A stretch of 64,000 nucleotides of DNA from Enterococcus gallinarum NBRC 100675. GTDB lineage: Bacteria > Bacillota > Bacilli > Lactobacillales > Enterococcaceae. The notes beneath the pieces were generated by a model. It searched no databases, was not told the origin of the DNA, and saw only the letters and a list, made by a program, of their open reading frames with translations. Both the position numbers and the translations under genes were made by a program. Of the stretch, positions 1 through 9,321 are shown in pieces (the first letter of the stretch is position 1; every line of letters starts with the position of its first letter). The stretch spans positions 1 to 64,000 of the forward strand of contig NZ_BCQE01000015.1 in the NCBI RefSeq assembly GCF_001544275.1, given 5' to 3'.

Positions 1-100
1 ATTCTTTTTAAGGTTACTACGCTCGCTTTGCTCGCCTAGTACTGCTCATCATCTGCTCTGCCACTCTTTCGAGTGTCAGTCGCAGTGATTCGCAGCAAAA
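1..100. repeat. Dispersed intergenic repeat, copy A
   Basis: This stretch closely matches sequence at about 18703-18882. It shares TTACTACGCTCGCTT, GCTCGCC, CATCTGCTCTG, AGTCGCAGTGATT and a final GCAGCAAAAA. In both places the repeat lies immediately beyond the terminator hairpin of a minus-strand gene (floT here, degV there). It contains no open reading frame of useful length. It may continue left of the window. Its function is unknown. Confidence 0.75.
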
Positions 101-120
101 ACGCACTCGTTTGAGTGCGT
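101..120 (-). terminator. Rho-independent terminator of nfeD-floT
   Basis: Perfect 8-bp stem ACGCACTC/GAGTGCGT with a 4-nt loop. On the minus strand it is followed by a run of five T. It starts 8 bases past the floT stop codon. Confidence 0.85.
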
Positions 121-128
121 TGTTTGGG

Positions 129-1580
129 TTATTCGATTGGTTGGGTGTTATTGTCTGTGTTTGATTGATTTTCTACTGGCCTTTGGCTTTCGATGGCTGC
201 TACTAACTCTTTGTTCCCTTGTTTAGTAGACATGGTTTGATTGATGAGGTTGACTAAATCGAGGCCAGTTGTTTCTTTGATAGTATCAAATGTCCGTGCC
301 AAGCCGGCTTCTCCCATGTCGTGGAGTCCGTCGTTGCCTCCAAAGCTGACCACTTTATCGATGTTGCTAAGTGGCGCATTAACTTCTTTGGCAATTTCAG
401 GCAATACCTTGATGAATTCCATCAAAATACCTGCTTCATTCAGTTTAGTTAAAGCAATCGCCATTTTTTCGCGACTTTCGGCTTCTGCTTGACCGACTTT
501 AGCGATTCTTTCAGCATCTGCCGAACCGAGTTTTTCGATTCTCTCTGCTTCTGCTTGGGCAGCTAGTTTAACTTTTTCAGCCTCTGCTTGGGCACGAGCA
601 ATTTCTCTTGCTTTATCTGCCAAGGCATTTTGTTCTACAACATATTTATCGGCTTCTGCTTTTTTACGGACTGTAGCATTCAATTCTTTTTCCGTCAGTT
701 CAGCTTGCTTTTCTTGGATCTCGATGTTCTTTTCTTGTTCGATCAATTGAACTTTCATTTTTTCGCCCACGGCAATCTGTTCTGCTTTAGCATCTGCTAC
801 TTCCCGTTCTTGTTTGTATTGTGCTTGTTTCAATGCCATATCTTTCGTTGCTTCTGCGATTTCCGTTTGGCGACGAATTTCCTCGTGCTGTGCCAACTGT
901 TCATTTTCGGCTTGCTTGATTCGTGTTTCTCTTAATGCATTTGATTCTGCAACTTCTGCATTCTTCTTCACTTCAGCAATCTGTGGTCGTCCTAAAGCAT
1001 CTAAGTAGCCGTTGCTGTCACTAACATCTTTGATCGTAAATGAAACGATCTCTAATCCCATTTTTTTCAAGTCGGTAGATGCAACTTCTTGCACTTGTTC
1101 CGCAAAATCATCTCGATTTTTGTAAATTGCTTCAACGGTCATTGTACCTAGAATCGCCCGCAAGTGGCCTTCCAGTACTTCTTGTGCTTCATCTTCCAAC
1201 TCGCCGGTTGATTTGCCTAAGTATTGTTCTGCAGCTGTTTTGATCGATTCCGTACTGTTACCAACTTTAACTAAAACCGTCGCACTTGCTTTGATCGGTA
1301 CCCCTTGTTCGGTATAAACTTCTGGTGTGCCAATTTCAAGTTTATGCGTCAGTAAACTCAATTTATGTGCTTTTTGAACAATTGGGATCACGAATGTTCC
1401 GCTATTTTTTAAAATCTTGATGCCTTCTTTACCTAAAAATGACCCCGTTACAATCAACGCTTCATCTGGCTTGCCGATTCGGTAACGAATCATTAAAAAT
1501 GCGATCAATAACACGACTAAAACGATGATCCATAAAATTGGATTACTTAAAAAATCTAATGCATTCCCTGTGTCTAACAT
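129..1580 (-). CDS. floT: Flotillin-like protein FloT (SPFH/band 7 family)
   Basis: Flotillins are membrane-anchored scaffold proteins that organise lipid microdomains and affect envelope stress responses and secretion. The protein begins with a hydrophobic segment (about residues 9-34, LWIIVLVVLLIAFLMI). An SPFH/PHB domain follows at about 40-210. Then comes a long Glu/Ala/Lys-rich coiled coil at about 215-390 with flotillin-type AEAE and QAEAE repeats, and a globular tail. The start is set at the ATG of MLDTGNALDF because GGGAG lies 9 bases upstream; an in-frame TTG 21 bases earlier has no such site. It overlaps no gene and follows nfeD by 13 bases, the same pairing as Bacillus subtilis yuaF-floT. 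Family is sure; the microdomain role is by homology. Confidence 0.93.
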   Translation of the reverse strand: MLDTGNALDFLSNPILWIIVLVVLLIAFLMIRYRIGKPDEALIVTGSFLGKEGIKILKNSGTFVIPIVQKAHKLSLLTHKLEIGTPEVYTEQGVPIKASATVLVKVGNSTESIKTAAEQYLGKSTGELEDEAQEVLEGHLRAILGTMTVEAIYKNRDDFAEQVQEVASTDLKKMGLEIVSFTIKDVSDSNGYLDALGRPQIAEVKKNAEVAESNALRETRIKQAENEQLAQHEEIRRQTEIAEATKDMALKQAQYKQEREVADAKAEQIAVGEKMKVQLIEQEKNIEIQEKQAELTEKELNATVRKKAEADKYVVEQNALADKAREIARAQAEAEKVKLAAQAEAERIEKLGSADAERIAKVGQAEAESREKMAIALTKLNEAGILMEFIKVLPEIAKEVNAPLSNIDKVVSFGGNDGLHDMGEAGLARTFDTIKETTGLDLVNLINQTMSTKQGNKELVAAIESQRPVENQSNTDNNTQPIE

Positions 1581-1593
1581 TTTCCAACACTCC

Positions 1594-2016
1594 CTATTCA
1601 ATAAAATTGTGGTTTTCTACCACTAAAGCAATACCTTTTTTGTCAAAATCAACAATAATCACTTTGGTTCCGACTGGTAATTCTCGCTTTTCCCGAATAT
1701 CCTCTTCTTTATAGAACTTTGCCGGATAAACAGAACGCGCTGTCTTACTGCCAATCTCCATCACTTCACCGAGGGTATTTCCGACGATCTTTTCTGTCAA
1801 TTCACCAATCAAAAAATCTTCATGACCAAGAACATTGCTACGATTTTTATCTGTCAAGCGATTGAAAAGCCACATAAACGGGCCTAGCAACAAACTGAAA
1901 AGCAGAAAAACGGCAAATATCAAAACAAATAGTACGATCAGCCAGCCCACTATTTGAATATAAAATGGAAACTGCTGCAGATACTCTTGAAGCAATGTGA
2001 CCCATTCCCCAATCAC
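1594..2016 (-). CDS. NfeD-family membrane protein (YuaF-like)
   Basis: NfeD-like proteins pair with flotillins and are thought to assist microdomain assembly. About 140 residues: a hydrophobic block at roughly residues 15-50 (VGWLIVLFVLIFAVFLLFSL) and a small beta-rich C-terminal OB-type domain (GEVMEIGSK, VIIVDFDKKGIALVVE). Start: the minus strand has GAAGGTGG followed 8 bases later by GTG at 2016. An earlier GTG at 2028 overlaps that site and is less likely. It is the first gene of a two-gene operon with floT and has its own sigma-A-type promoter just upstream. Confidence in family is high; the exact start is less certain. Confidence 0.85.
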   Translation of the reverse strand: MIGEWVTLLQEYLQQFPFYIQIVGWLIVLFVLIFAVFLLFSLLLGPFMWLFNRLTDKNRSNVLGHEDFLIGELTEKIVGNTLGEVMEIGSKTARSVYPAKFYKEEDIREKRELPVGTKVIIVDFDKKGIALVVENHNFIE

Positions 2017-2048
2017 GATCGTCACCACCTTCGCTATTGTTACTGTTA

Positions 2049-2077
2049 ATCATATGATAACCGCTACCAAGTTTCAA
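2049..2077 (-). promoter_or_regulatory. Sigma-A-type promoter of nfeD-floT
   Basis: On the minus strand TTGAAA (2077-2072), a 17-bp spacer, then TATGAT (2054-2049). The predicted transcript starts about 25 bases before the chosen nfeD start, leaving a very short leader. Confidence 0.7.
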
Positions 2078-2090
2078 GACAATTCAAAAA

Positions 2091-2125
2091 AAAACTTTCT
2101 CAACAATTTCTCGTGAGAAAGTTTT
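2091..2125 (-). terminator. Terminator of trmFO
   Basis: Inverted repeat AAAACTTTCTC/GAGAAAGTTTT followed on the minus strand by a long T run. It begins 7 bases after the trmFO stop codon and separates trmFO from the nfeD promoter. Confidence 0.85.
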
Positions 2126-2131
2126 CGACAA

Positions 2132-3439
2132 TTAATTTGCAACTGTTTCTTTGGCAGCCTCTAAAGCTGTAAGCGCACGATTAGCCAATGCCTCATAACG
2201 GGACTTTTTATCTTTGATTCGTTCGGGCAGTTCAGGAAGCAAGCCAAAATTGGCATTCATTGGTTGGAAATGTTTGCCTTCTGCATGCGTAATGTAGTAC
2301 GCCATGCTGCCGATTGTTGTTTCCTGCGGAAAGATGATTGGTTCTTCCCCTTTTGCAAGTTTTGCTGCATTGATTCCAGCTACTAGACCGCTAGCCGCAC
2401 TTTCAACATACCCTTCTACTCCTGTCATTTGACCAGCAAAAAACAAGTCATCACGTTTGCGAGATTGATAGGTTTGTTGCAGAAGTTCTGGCGAGTTCAT
2501 GAAACTATTCCGATGCATTACGCCATAGCGGACAAATTCAGCTTGCTCTAATCCAGGGATCATCCGAAAGACTCGTTTTTGTTCTCCCCATTTTAGATGC
2601 GTTTGGAAACCTACAATGTTGTACAACGAGGCAGCAGCATTATCTTGACGCAACTGGATCACTGCATAAGGCCGTTTGCCTGTCTTAGGGTCTTCCAAAC
2701 CAACAGGTTTCATTGGTCCAAACAACATCGTCTTTGGACCACGAGAGGCCATCACTTCAATTGGCATACAGCCTTCAAAGAATTTCTCTTTTTCAAACTC
2801 TTTCAAAGGAGCGACTTCGGCATTCACCAAGGCTTCACGAAAGGCATAAAATTCTTCTTCATTCATCGGACAATTCAGGTATGCTGCTTCTCCTTTGTCG
2901 TATCGTGATTTCAAGTAAACTTTATCCATATCAATAGTTGATTTATCAATGATTGGCGCTGCGGCATCATAAAAATAGAAGCCTTCCGATCCATTGAATG
3001 CTTGAATCGCCTTGGATAACGGTTCTGAAGTCAATGGTCCAGTAGCGATTACCGTAATTCCTTCTGGGATTTCGGTGATCTCTTCTTCGATCACAGTTAC
3101 CAACGGATGTTCTTTCACCCGCTTTGTAACTAATTCAGAAAAATCATCCCGATCAACGGCTAGTGCACCGCCAGCCGGAACCGCTGTCTGATCGGCCGAA
3201 GAGATAATGACCGAATTCAAGCGGCGCATTTCTTCTTTCAAAACACCTACTGCATTGGTTAAATTGTTACCTCTAAGAGAATTTGTACAAACAAGTTCCG
3301 CAAAATTATTCGTATGATGGGCTTCTGTCGTTTTCTTAGGACGCATTTCATACAAATTGACAGCCACTCCTGCTTCAGCAGCTTGCCAAGCAGCTTCGCT
3401 TCCTGCTAATCCAGCACCAATTACATTGATTTTTTTCAT
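2132..3439 (-). CDS. trmFO: tRNA (uracil-54-C5)-methyltransferase, FADH2/folate-dependent
   Basis: Makes 5-methyluridine at position 54 of tRNA T-loops, using methylenetetrahydrofolate as carbon donor and reduced flavin. 435 residues, normal for the family (formerly Gid). The N-terminus carries the FAD-binding Rossmann motif [17 protein letters not shown]. The family stretch [19 protein letters not shown] follows, and the conserved [19 protein letters not shown] (second flavin-contact region) lies near residue 340. ATG is preceded by AAAGGAG. In many Firmicutes topA and trmFO are neighbours as here, but xerC-hslVU-codY usually follows and is replaced by nfeD-floT in this window. Confidence 0.96.
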   Translation of the reverse strand: MKKINVIGAGLAGSEAAWQAAEAGVAVNLYEMRPKKTTEAHHTNNFAELVCTNSLRGNNLTNAVGVLKEEMRRLNSVIISSADQTAVPAGGALAVDRDDFSELVTKRVKEHPLVTVIEEEITEIPEGITVIATGPLTSEPLSKAIQAFNGSEGFYFYDAAAPIIDKSTIDMDKVYLKSRYDKGEAAYLNCPMNEEEFYAFREALVNAEVAPLKEFEKEKFFEGCMPIEVMASRGPKTMLFGPMKPVGLEDPKTGKRPYAVIQLRQDNAAASLYNIVGFQTHLKWGEQKRVFRMIPGLEQAEFVRYGVMHRNSFMNSPELLQQTYQSRKRDDLFFAGQMTGVEGYVESAASGLVAGINAAKLAKGEEPIIFPQETTIGSMAYYITHAEGKHFQPMNANFGLLPELPERIKDKKSRYEALANRALTALEAAKETVAN

Positions 3440-3462
3440 ACTTCGTCTCCTTTATAGTAAAA

Positions 3463-3577
3463 GAGTCTGTGCCAAAAGTCATCAAAACAAAAAATAACCC
3501 TTACATTGGCAGATGTTGATCTTCAGATCACCGTTTGTCTCTGCTTATTTTTTATTCTATTCCTTGTGTCACAGCTC
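3463..3577. repeat. Diverged palindromic intergenic repeat (possible MITE-like copy)
   Basis: The ends GAGTCTGTGCCAAAAGTC and TGTGTCACAGCTC resemble the ends of the clearer 160-bp palindromic element at 55498-55657. An internal AAAAAATAA/TTATTTTTT pair lets the whole segment fold as an imperfect hairpin. It fills most of the topA-trmFO gap. Assignment to the same family rests on the terminal matches only. Confidence 0.45.
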
Positions 3578-3597
3578 TGTTTTTTGAAAAGGAACGC

Positions 3598-3628
3598 AGA
3601 AGTCTGCTGTCTCCCAGCAGACACTTCT
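3598..3628 (-). terminator. Hairpin downstream of topA
   Basis: Arms AGAAGTCTGCTG and CAGCAGACACTTCT pair almost perfectly around a 5-nt loop (two extra bases in one arm). The T tract after it on the minus strand is short, so it may terminate transcription weakly or act as mRNA 3' structure between topA and trmFO. Confidence 0.5.
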
Positions 3629-3675
3629 TGCGCTCACTTCATTTTTTTATTGAGAGGTCAAAAACGATCAATAAC

Positions 3676-5754
3676 TTACTTTTGAACGTCTTCCTCATAA
3701 TCACCTTTGATACAAACGACTTGCTTGCCGCCTTTGACTTTCTTTTCAACCAAATAGTTGTCACATTTTGGACAGTTTCTGCCTACTGGTTTATCCCATG
3801 ACGTAAAGTCACATTCTGGATAGCGTGTGCAGCCAAAGAAAATTCGGTTCTTCTTGGATTTTCTTTCAACAACTTGTCCTTGGTGACAAACTGGACATTC
3901 CACTCCGATTTCTTTTACGATCGGTTTTGTATTTCGACAATCTGGAAAATTGCTACAAGCATAAAATTTTCCATAACGACCTAACTTGATGACCATTGGA
4001 TGACCGCAAATATCGCAATCGAAGCCAGCGGGTTCATCTTTGATCTGGATTTTCTCAATATTTTCTTCTGCATTGGACAATTCTTTTTCAAATGGTCGAT
4101 AGAATTGGTCCACGACTTTGATCCATTCTTGTTTGCCCGCTTCAATACTGTCTAAGCTGCTTTCCATCTCGGCTGTGAAATGGGTATCGACGATTTGGGG
4201 GAAGAATTCCTCAATCAACGAATTAACGATTTCTCCCAATTCAGTTGGTTCAAAACGTTTTTGAGTTAATTTAACGTAATAGCGCCGTTGGATCGTTTCT
4301 AAAGTTGGTGCATAAGTCGATGGTCGCCCTACACCATTTTCTTCTAAAGTTTTGATCAACGTTGCTTCGCTATAACGAGCAGGTGGTTGTGTGAAATGTT
4401 GTTTTGGTTCGATAGAGATCGACTGAACAACGTCCCCTTCGTTTAATTCCGGCAAAATATTCTCTTTGTCTTCTTTGCCGTCATCTCGTCCCTCAACATA
4501 CACTTGCATGAATCCTTTAAATTTGATTTTGGATCCGTTAGCTATGAATATGACGCCATTCTGCTGTAGCGTCACTTTCATTGTATCCAAAACCGCAGGG
4601 GTCATTTGGCTGGCTACAAAACGAGACCAAATCAAGCGATAGAGTTTCAACTGATCTTTGTCCAAGTACTTTTCCATTTCTTCTGGTGTACGCATGACAC
4701 TTGTAGGACGTACAGCCTCGTGGGCATCTTGCGCCCCTTGCGCATTCTTGATTTTCTTGCCACCATGAGCTGAAAAAGCTGAACCATAGGTTGTTTCGAT
4801 GAATTCCGCTGCTTCTCCTTTTGCTGTATCCGCGATCCGTGTAGAATCGGTACGCATATAGGTGATCAATCCGACCGTTCCTTGCTTGCCTAATGGGATT
4901 CCTTCATAAAGCTGTTGCGCTACCATCATTGTTTTCCGTGTACGGAAATTCAATTTGCGGGCTGCCTCTTGTTGAAGACTGCTGGTTGTAAAAGGAGCCG
5001 AAGGATTGCGTTTTCGTTCTTTCTTTTCTACCTTGGTCACTTGGTAATCTTTGCCATCTAAACGATCGGTCACTTCTTTGATGCTTTCAGCGTTTGGTAG
5101 TTTTTTCTTTTTACCATCTAGCCCCCAGAAAGCCGCCTTGAACTTTTTCGTTGCTTTTTTAAAGTTGCCATCGATACTCCAGTATTCTTCAGGTATAAAC
5201 TCGCGAATTTCTTTTTCGCGATCAATGATGATTTTCAATGCTACTGACTGAACACGGCCCGCACTCAATCCTTTTTTGACTTTGCGCCACAAAATTGGAC
5301 TAATCGAATAACCTACCAGACGGTCCAACACCCGACGAGCTTGTTGCGCATCTACTAAATCGACATCAATCGTACGAGGTTCTTTAAACGCAGCTTTAAC
5401 TGCATCTTTTGTGATTTCATTAAAAACGACACGGTTCTTTTCTTTTAAATCTAGTCCTAGTAAGAAAGCTAAATGCCAAGCAATAGCTTCCCCTTCTCTA
5501 TCCGGGTCACTTGCGAGATAAACTTTTTCTGCTTTTTTGGCTGCAGAACGAAGGCTCTTGATGACATCGCCTTTGCCGCGAATCGAGATGTAATGAGGTT
5601 CATAGTCATTTTCGACGTCAATGCCCATTTTGCTTTTCGGCAAATCACGAATATGCCCAACACTCGCAACAACTTTATAGTTGCGCCCGAGGTATTTTTC
5701 AATGGTTTTCGCCTTTGCTGGCGACTCCACGATCACTAGATATTTATATGCCAT
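3676..5754 (-). CDS. topA: DNA topoisomerase I (type IA)
   Basis: Relaxes negative supercoils by transient single-strand cleavage. 692 residues. The Toprim domain is at the N-terminus ([19 protein letters not shown]; acidic triad segment [14 protein letters not shown]). The active-site tyrosine lies in [12 protein letters not shown]. Central ARTQRYEPT-like elements are visible ([20 protein letters not shown]). Three C-terminal zinc-ribbon repeats carry [29 protein letters not shown] and CPKCDNYL. Start chosen at MAYKYLV: the track-length extension adds eight residues, but AAGGAG sits 11 bases before this ATG. A canonical promoter lies upstream, so topA can be transcribed separately from dprA. 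Confidence 0.97.
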   Translation of the reverse strand: MAYKYLVIVESPAKAKTIEKYLGRNYKVVASVGHIRDLPKSKMGIDVENDYEPHYISIRGKGDVIKSLRSAAKKAEKVYLASDPDREGEAIAWHLAFLLGLDLKEKNRVVFNEITKDAVKAAFKEPRTIDVDLVDAQQARRVLDRLVGYSISPILWRKVKKGLSAGRVQSVALKIIIDREKEIREFIPEEYWSIDGNFKKATKKFKAAFWGLDGKKKKLPNAESIKEVTDRLDGKDYQVTKVEKKERKRNPSAPFTTSSLQQEAARKLNFRTRKTMMVAQQLYEGIPLGKQGTVGLITYMRTDSTRIADTAKGEAAEFIETTYGSAFSAHGGKKIKNAQGAQDAHEAVRPTSVMRTPEEMEKYLDKDQLKLYRLIWSRFVASQMTPAVLDTMKVTLQQNGVIFIANGSKIKFKGFMQVYVEGRDDGKEDKENILPELNEGDVVQSISIEPKQHFTQPPARYSEATLIKTLEENGVGRPSTYAPTLETIQRRYYVKLTQKRFEPTELGEIVNSLIEEFFPQIVDTHFTAEMESSLDSIEAGKQEWIKVVDQFYRPFEKELSNAEENIEKIQIKDEPAGFDCDICGHPMVIKLGRYGKFYACSNFPDCRNTKPIVKEIGVECPVCHQGQVVERKSKKNRIFFGCTRYPECDFTSWDKPVGRNCPKCDNYLVEKKVKGGKQVVCIKGDYEEDVQK

Positions 5755-5843
5755 ATAAAAAATGGCTCCTTCCTTCATTTTTTCCTACTATAATATATTC
5801 GGCAAACAATCCACTTGCTTTCCAAACATCCAAATCGTAGCTT

Positions 5844-5872
5844 ATCATAGCTTTCAGAAAAAGTTTTGTCAA
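5844..5872 (-). promoter_or_regulatory. Sigma-A promoter of topA
   Basis: Consensus TTGACA (5872-5867) and TATGAT (5849-5844) with an exact 17-bp spacer on the minus strand, about 90 bases before the topA start codon. It lies between dprA and topA, giving topA an independent transcript. Confidence 0.88.
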
Positions 5873-5898
5873 GAAAGGATCATCATAAGTTCAAAAGC

Positions 5899-6771
5899 CT
5901 AAGGCAATTCTTCTAAGATATCTTCTGCTGTCAGCGTGCATTTTGCTCCATCTTGAATCAACTGATGACACCCCTTTGATCGATCGGTCAAAGCTTCTCC
6001 AGGCACGGCAAATACATCCTTCCCATTTTCTAAAGCCAACTGTGCAGTAATCAATGAGCCGCTCTTTTCTTTGGCTTCAATCACACAAACTGCCTGTGCG
6101 ATTCCCGCAATCAGACGATTCCGCATGGGAAAATGATGTTTATGCGGCAATGTTCCTCGCGAATATTCACTAACCAACAAATGTTCCTGCTTGATCTGAG
6201 AATAAAGACGTTGCGAACTCTTAGGATAACACTGATCCAGTCCCGTTCCTATAACTGCAATGGTTTGTCCACCACTTTCAATCGCTGCTTCATGGGCGAA
6301 ACTATCTAATCCCTGGGCAAGGCCGCTAATGATCACGTACTTCTTTTTCACTAGTTCCGGAATGATTTTTCTACAAATCTGCTGACCATAGCTTGTCGCT
6401 TGTCTAGCACCGACAACAGCCAGTGAATGCTTTTGGATTAATGACAGATTCCCTTCGTAAAAGAGGATCAATGGTGAATCAGCGATTTTTCTCAGTGCAG
6501 GTGGGTAGTCTTTTGAAAAAAAGGTGATAAATGACTGGTCGGCCATTTTTTCCGCTAAGGCACTCTCTGTCAACTGATGCCACGACTGTTGAAAACGAAG
6601 AATATTGCGTGTGATCCCTGTCATTTGAATCACTTCTTCAGCCGTTATAGTCCAATTTTCTTGTGAGAGGCAGCCTTTGACCACCCGCCACTGACTTTGA
6701 ATACCGACTCCTTGTGCAAATGACAAGCGAAGGAGGATTTTATCGAAGGGCGTACATTCCTGATAGTACAT
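5899..6771 (-). CDS. dprA: DNA-processing protein DprA/Smf
   Basis: DprA binds incoming single-stranded DNA during natural transformation and loads RecA. 290 residues with the DprA Rossmann fold: VVGARQATSYG near residue 125, ISGLAQGLDSFAHEAAI, the DNA-contact loop FPMRNRLIAGIA, and the closing FAVPGEALTDRSKGCHQLI. A winged-helix tail found in some homologues appears absent. The start ATG is 7 bases after TGAGG, and that SD lies inside the 3' arm of a long hairpin (6773-6829). It follows rnhB and precedes topA, the standard Firmicutes order. Whether competence is active here cannot be judged from the window. Confidence 0.95.
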   Translation of the reverse strand: MYYQECTPFDKILLRLSFAQGVGIQSQWRVVKGCLSQENWTITAEEVIQMTGITRNILRFQQSWHQLTESALAEKMADQSFITFFSKDYPPALRKIADSPLILFYEGNLSLIQKHSLAVVGARQATSYGQQICRKIIPELVKKKYVIISGLAQGLDSFAHEAAIESGGQTIAVIGTGLDQCYPKSSQRLYSQIKQEHLLVSEYSRGTLPHKHHFPMRNRLIAGIAQAVCVIEAKEKSGSLITAQLALENGKDVFAVPGEALTDRSKGCHQLIQDGAKCTLTAEDILEELP

Positions 6772-6772
6772 A

Positions 6773-6829
6773 AAACAACCTCATTTCTAAAGAATCTCAC
6801 TAATAAGATTCGTAAAAATGAGGCTGTTT
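6773..6829 (-). promoter_or_regulatory. Hairpin overlapping the dprA ribosome binding site (terminator or attenuator)
   Basis: AAACAGCCTCATTT pairs with AAATGAGGTTGTTT (one mismatch in 14), with an inner GAATCTTA/TGAGATTC stem. On the minus strand it ends in TTTT, directly followed by the dprA ATG. The TGAGG ribosome binding site of dprA is part of the 3' arm. It can therefore act as an rnhB terminator and, on read-through RNA, hide the dprA SD. Confidence 0.7.
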
Positions 6830-6835
6830 GATGAA

Positions 6836-7600
6836 TTATTTTACATACTGTTTTACTGGTGCAAATGTTTTGCGATGGATAGGACAAATCCCATGGGCAG
6901 CTAATCCTTCTAAATGGGTTTTCGTACCGTAACCAGCGTTTTGATCAAATCCATAATGAGGAAAAACACCATGATAATCTTTCATTAAATTATCCCGAAA
7001 TACCTTGGCCATGATACTTGCAGCAGCGATAGAGATCGACCGGGCATCCCCTTTGATCAGACTGGTCTGAGGAATATCGGTATCAAGCGTCATAGCGTCC
7101 ACCAATAAATGCTCTGGTGTAATCGATAAGTCAGCTAGCGCTCGTTTCATCGCATTCTTACTGGCTTGATAAATGTTCACACGATCAATTTCCTCATGAT
7201 CTGCAATACCGATGCCAATCGCTACCGCTTTATTTTGGATCTCAACAAATAATTCTTCTCTTTTTTTCGCAGAAAGTTGTTTCGAATCATTCAAGCCAAT
7301 GATCCCGCAATTCTTCGGTAAAACCACTGCCGCGGCAACTACAGGTCCAGCTAACGGTCCCCGGCCGACTTCATCTAAACCGGCAACAAACCGAAGCCCT
7401 TTCTGATAGAGTTCTTGTTCAAATACAGACATTTCTGCATATTTTTCTTGCATTTGTTGCTGTTTACGCTGCTGATTTTGATACTTGGTAATCAGCTTTT
7501 GGACACCAGAGCGTTCGTCTGCCATCAGTTGAGCCACATAAGCCGGGTCAACCTCCTCGGCAAATAAGCGCTCTTTGATAGTTTTAATCGGCTCTTTCAT
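6836..7600 (-). CDS. rnhB: Ribonuclease HII
   Basis: Cleaves RNA in RNA-DNA hybrids and removes single misincorporated ribonucleotides. About 254 residues. The DEDD-type catalytic acids sit in VAGLDEVGRGPLAGPVVAAA (Asp and Glu) and HLLVDAMTLD (Asp). The family motifs GLNDSKQLSAKKREEL and SIAAASIMAKVFRD are also present. The start is either GTG at 7609 (GGAG only 4 bases away) or ATG at 7600 (AGG 8 bases upstream); the ATG was preferred. It overlaps the end of rbgA by 17 bases, indicating translational coupling. Confidence 0.95.
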   Translation of the reverse strand: MKEPIKTIKERLFAEEVDPAYVAQLMADERSGVQKLITKYQNQQRKQQQMQEKYAEMSVFEQELYQKGLRFVAGLDEVGRGPLAGPVVAAAVVLPKNCGIIGLNDSKQLSAKKREELFVEIQNKAVAIGIGIADHEEIDRVNIYQASKNAMKRALADLSITPEHLLVDAMTLDTDIPQTSLIKGDARSISIAAASIMAKVFRDNLMKDYHGVFPHYGFDQNAGYGTKTHLEGLAAHGICPIHRKTFAPVKQYVK

Positions 7601-8453
7601 CTTTTTCACCTAACTCCTCGTAACGATCTAATGTGTACCTTCCCAGCTTCCCTTGTCGAATATCAAAAACGACTAATTCACTGCCGCGATCATAATTGTC
7701 TTTGTAACCACGTTTTTCAGTGATCTTCATCAATAGTTCTGGTGCTAAACATTGTTCTTCTTCCGCAGAAAGTGAATAACGCTGAGCAATTCTTCCTTCA
7801 TAGTAGCGAGCAAAAAAGTCTAACCCAAACAAAGCAATATCATCTAAATGGATGAGTTGATCTTTGATAGCGCCAGTCAAAGCTAATTTTTTGCCAATCT
7901 CAGGATCTTCAAATTTAGGCCAGAGAATTCCTGGTGTATCCAGCAATTCCAATTCTGTACCAAAACGCAACCATTGTTGCCCTTTGGTAACACCTGGTTT
8001 ATTCCCAGTCTGAGCAATTTTTTTGCCGACTAAGCGATTCATCAATGTTGATTTTCCTACATTAGGAATCCCAATGACCATTGCTCTTATCGGACGTGGT
8101 TTGAGTCCACGAGCTTTGTCACAAGCAATTTTTTCTTGCAGAACTTCCTTTGCTTTAGGAACAATCATTTTGATTCCTTGACTATCCTGAGCATTGATTG
8201 CCATGGCTAAGAAACCTTGTTTTCTAAAATAGCCTTCCCAGAGTTTTGTTTGCTGAGGGTCAGCTAAGTCTGCTTTATTGATCAAGATCAAGCGTGGCTT
8301 TTGTTGTAAAATTTGATCCAGCATGGGGTTTCTTGAAGAAATGGGGAGACGAGCATCTACAAGTTCAAACACGATGTCGACAAATTTTAGTTTTTCGCTT
8401 ACTTCACGTTTTGCTTTGGCCATGTGGCCTGGAAACCATTGAATGGTACTCAT
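7584..8453 (-). CDS. rbgA: Ribosome biogenesis GTPase RbgA (YlqF)
   Basis: Circularly permuted GTPase needed for late assembly of the 50S subunit. Motifs appear in the permuted order: G4 LINKAD near residue 60, then G1 GIPNVGKST near 128, then G3 DTPG near 170. The N-terminal signature is IQWFPGHMAKAKRE. About 289 residues from the ATG at 8453, which has AAAGGAAA 8 bases upstream; a longer reading to 8489 lacks a comparable site. It is the first gene of the rbgA-rnhB-dprA group. Confidence 0.95.
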   Translation of the reverse strand: MSTIQWFPGHMAKAKREVSEKLKFVDIVFELVDARLPISSRNPMLDQILQQKPRLILINKADLADPQQTKLWEGYFRKQGFLAMAINAQDSQGIKMIVPKAKEVLQEKIACDKARGLKPRPIRAMVIGIPNVGKSTLMNRLVGKKIAQTGNKPGVTKGQQWLRFGTELELLDTPGILWPKFEDPEIGKKLALTGAIKDQLIHLDDIALFGLDFFARYYEGRIAQRYSLSAEEEQCLAPELLMKITEKRGYKDNYDRGSELVVFDIRQGKLGRYTLDRYEELGEKDERAD

Positions 8454-9321
8454 AATTAATTTCCTTTCATACCAGTCTTTTTCAGACATTGTTTTGGCTT
8501 TCTCTTAAAAGTATCGGACGAATCAAGAAAATTTCCTGATTGCCGAGTATCCTACGCATTTTAACACGAATTGGTTTAATTGGAAATACTACCTGCCAAT
8601 CACTTGCGACTATGCCTATGAGACGCGTATTGTAGAGCTGATCTGCTCATTCAACGTGCTCTTACAGTCCAGCAAAATTCCAAAGAATGGCCAAAAAACT
8701 GCCAGACCACGCTGACTATTCTGCTATATGCCATTATTTGGCTGATTCCGCAGCCTTTCCTTGTTAATTCATTCACTAGGATTATTTGGCAGACCGCTTT
8801 AATAATGACATGAGGGGATTTGATCCACGGCTCAATTCATTCTGTCACTCAATGTCAGTCCAAGAGAACTTGCTGGCTTGAAAGTAGCTAAAATTAGGAA
8901 AAGGTAGCCAAAAGTAGCTAAGAGTAGCTAAAATTAGCTAGCTGAGTGTCAGGATGTAGGAAGCCAACTTTTTTTGAGAAAAAACCAATTTTCAGCCTAG
9001 TTAAAATTATACTTCATTTTACGTCTTTTACTCAAATCATCTTATCAATTTTGAAGAAAAAAATGCTGAAAGTCTGACAGAATTACAACACTGTAAAAAA
9101 TTTTGTCGTTATTTCTAGAACATTTTTTCTCGCATTTGCTCAAGCAAGCGGCTACCTCGTTTGAATATATAAGTAATAGAAAAAATAAAACGAAATACAG
9201 CTATGTAGCTATGTATCGTAGCTAAGTACTAAGTTTAACAAAATCAAAAAGATCAAATTTTTTTGAAACCAAGAGGTTCTCATAGCTCATACTGATTTAC
9301 GAAAACAATGAAAACAAAAAA
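8454..9321. other. Gene-poor intergenic region
   Basis: About 870 bases between rbgA and the bgl operon terminator. No open reading frame with an SD or a recognisable product was found on either strand. The first half is less AT-rich and could be decayed coding sequence. The middle carries phased GTAGCTAAAA repeats (8884-8937). A second small group, GTAGCTAT and GTAGCTAA, lies at 9206-9226. The rbgA promoter presumably lies at the left end. Confidence 0.6.
8884..8937. repeat. 10-bp-phased GTAGCTAAAA direct repeats
   Basis: GTAGCTAAAATTAG at 8884 and 8924, GTAGCCAAAA at 8904 and GTAGCTAAGA at 8914. The units start at multiples of 10 bases from one another, so they lie on one face of the helix. 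It may be a regulator-binding array or the remnant of a simple expansion. Confidence 0.6.

Noticed and set aside
588-935. A 115-residue Cys/Phe-rich plus-strand ORF inside floT
   Set aside because: Mirror of the Glu/Ala-rich coiled-coil codons of floT; no SD.
8520-8880. A split or decayed gene in the less AT-rich part of the 8.5-9.3 kb gap
   Set aside because: No frame longer than about 60 residues and no recognisable protein match by eye; left as a gene-poor region.
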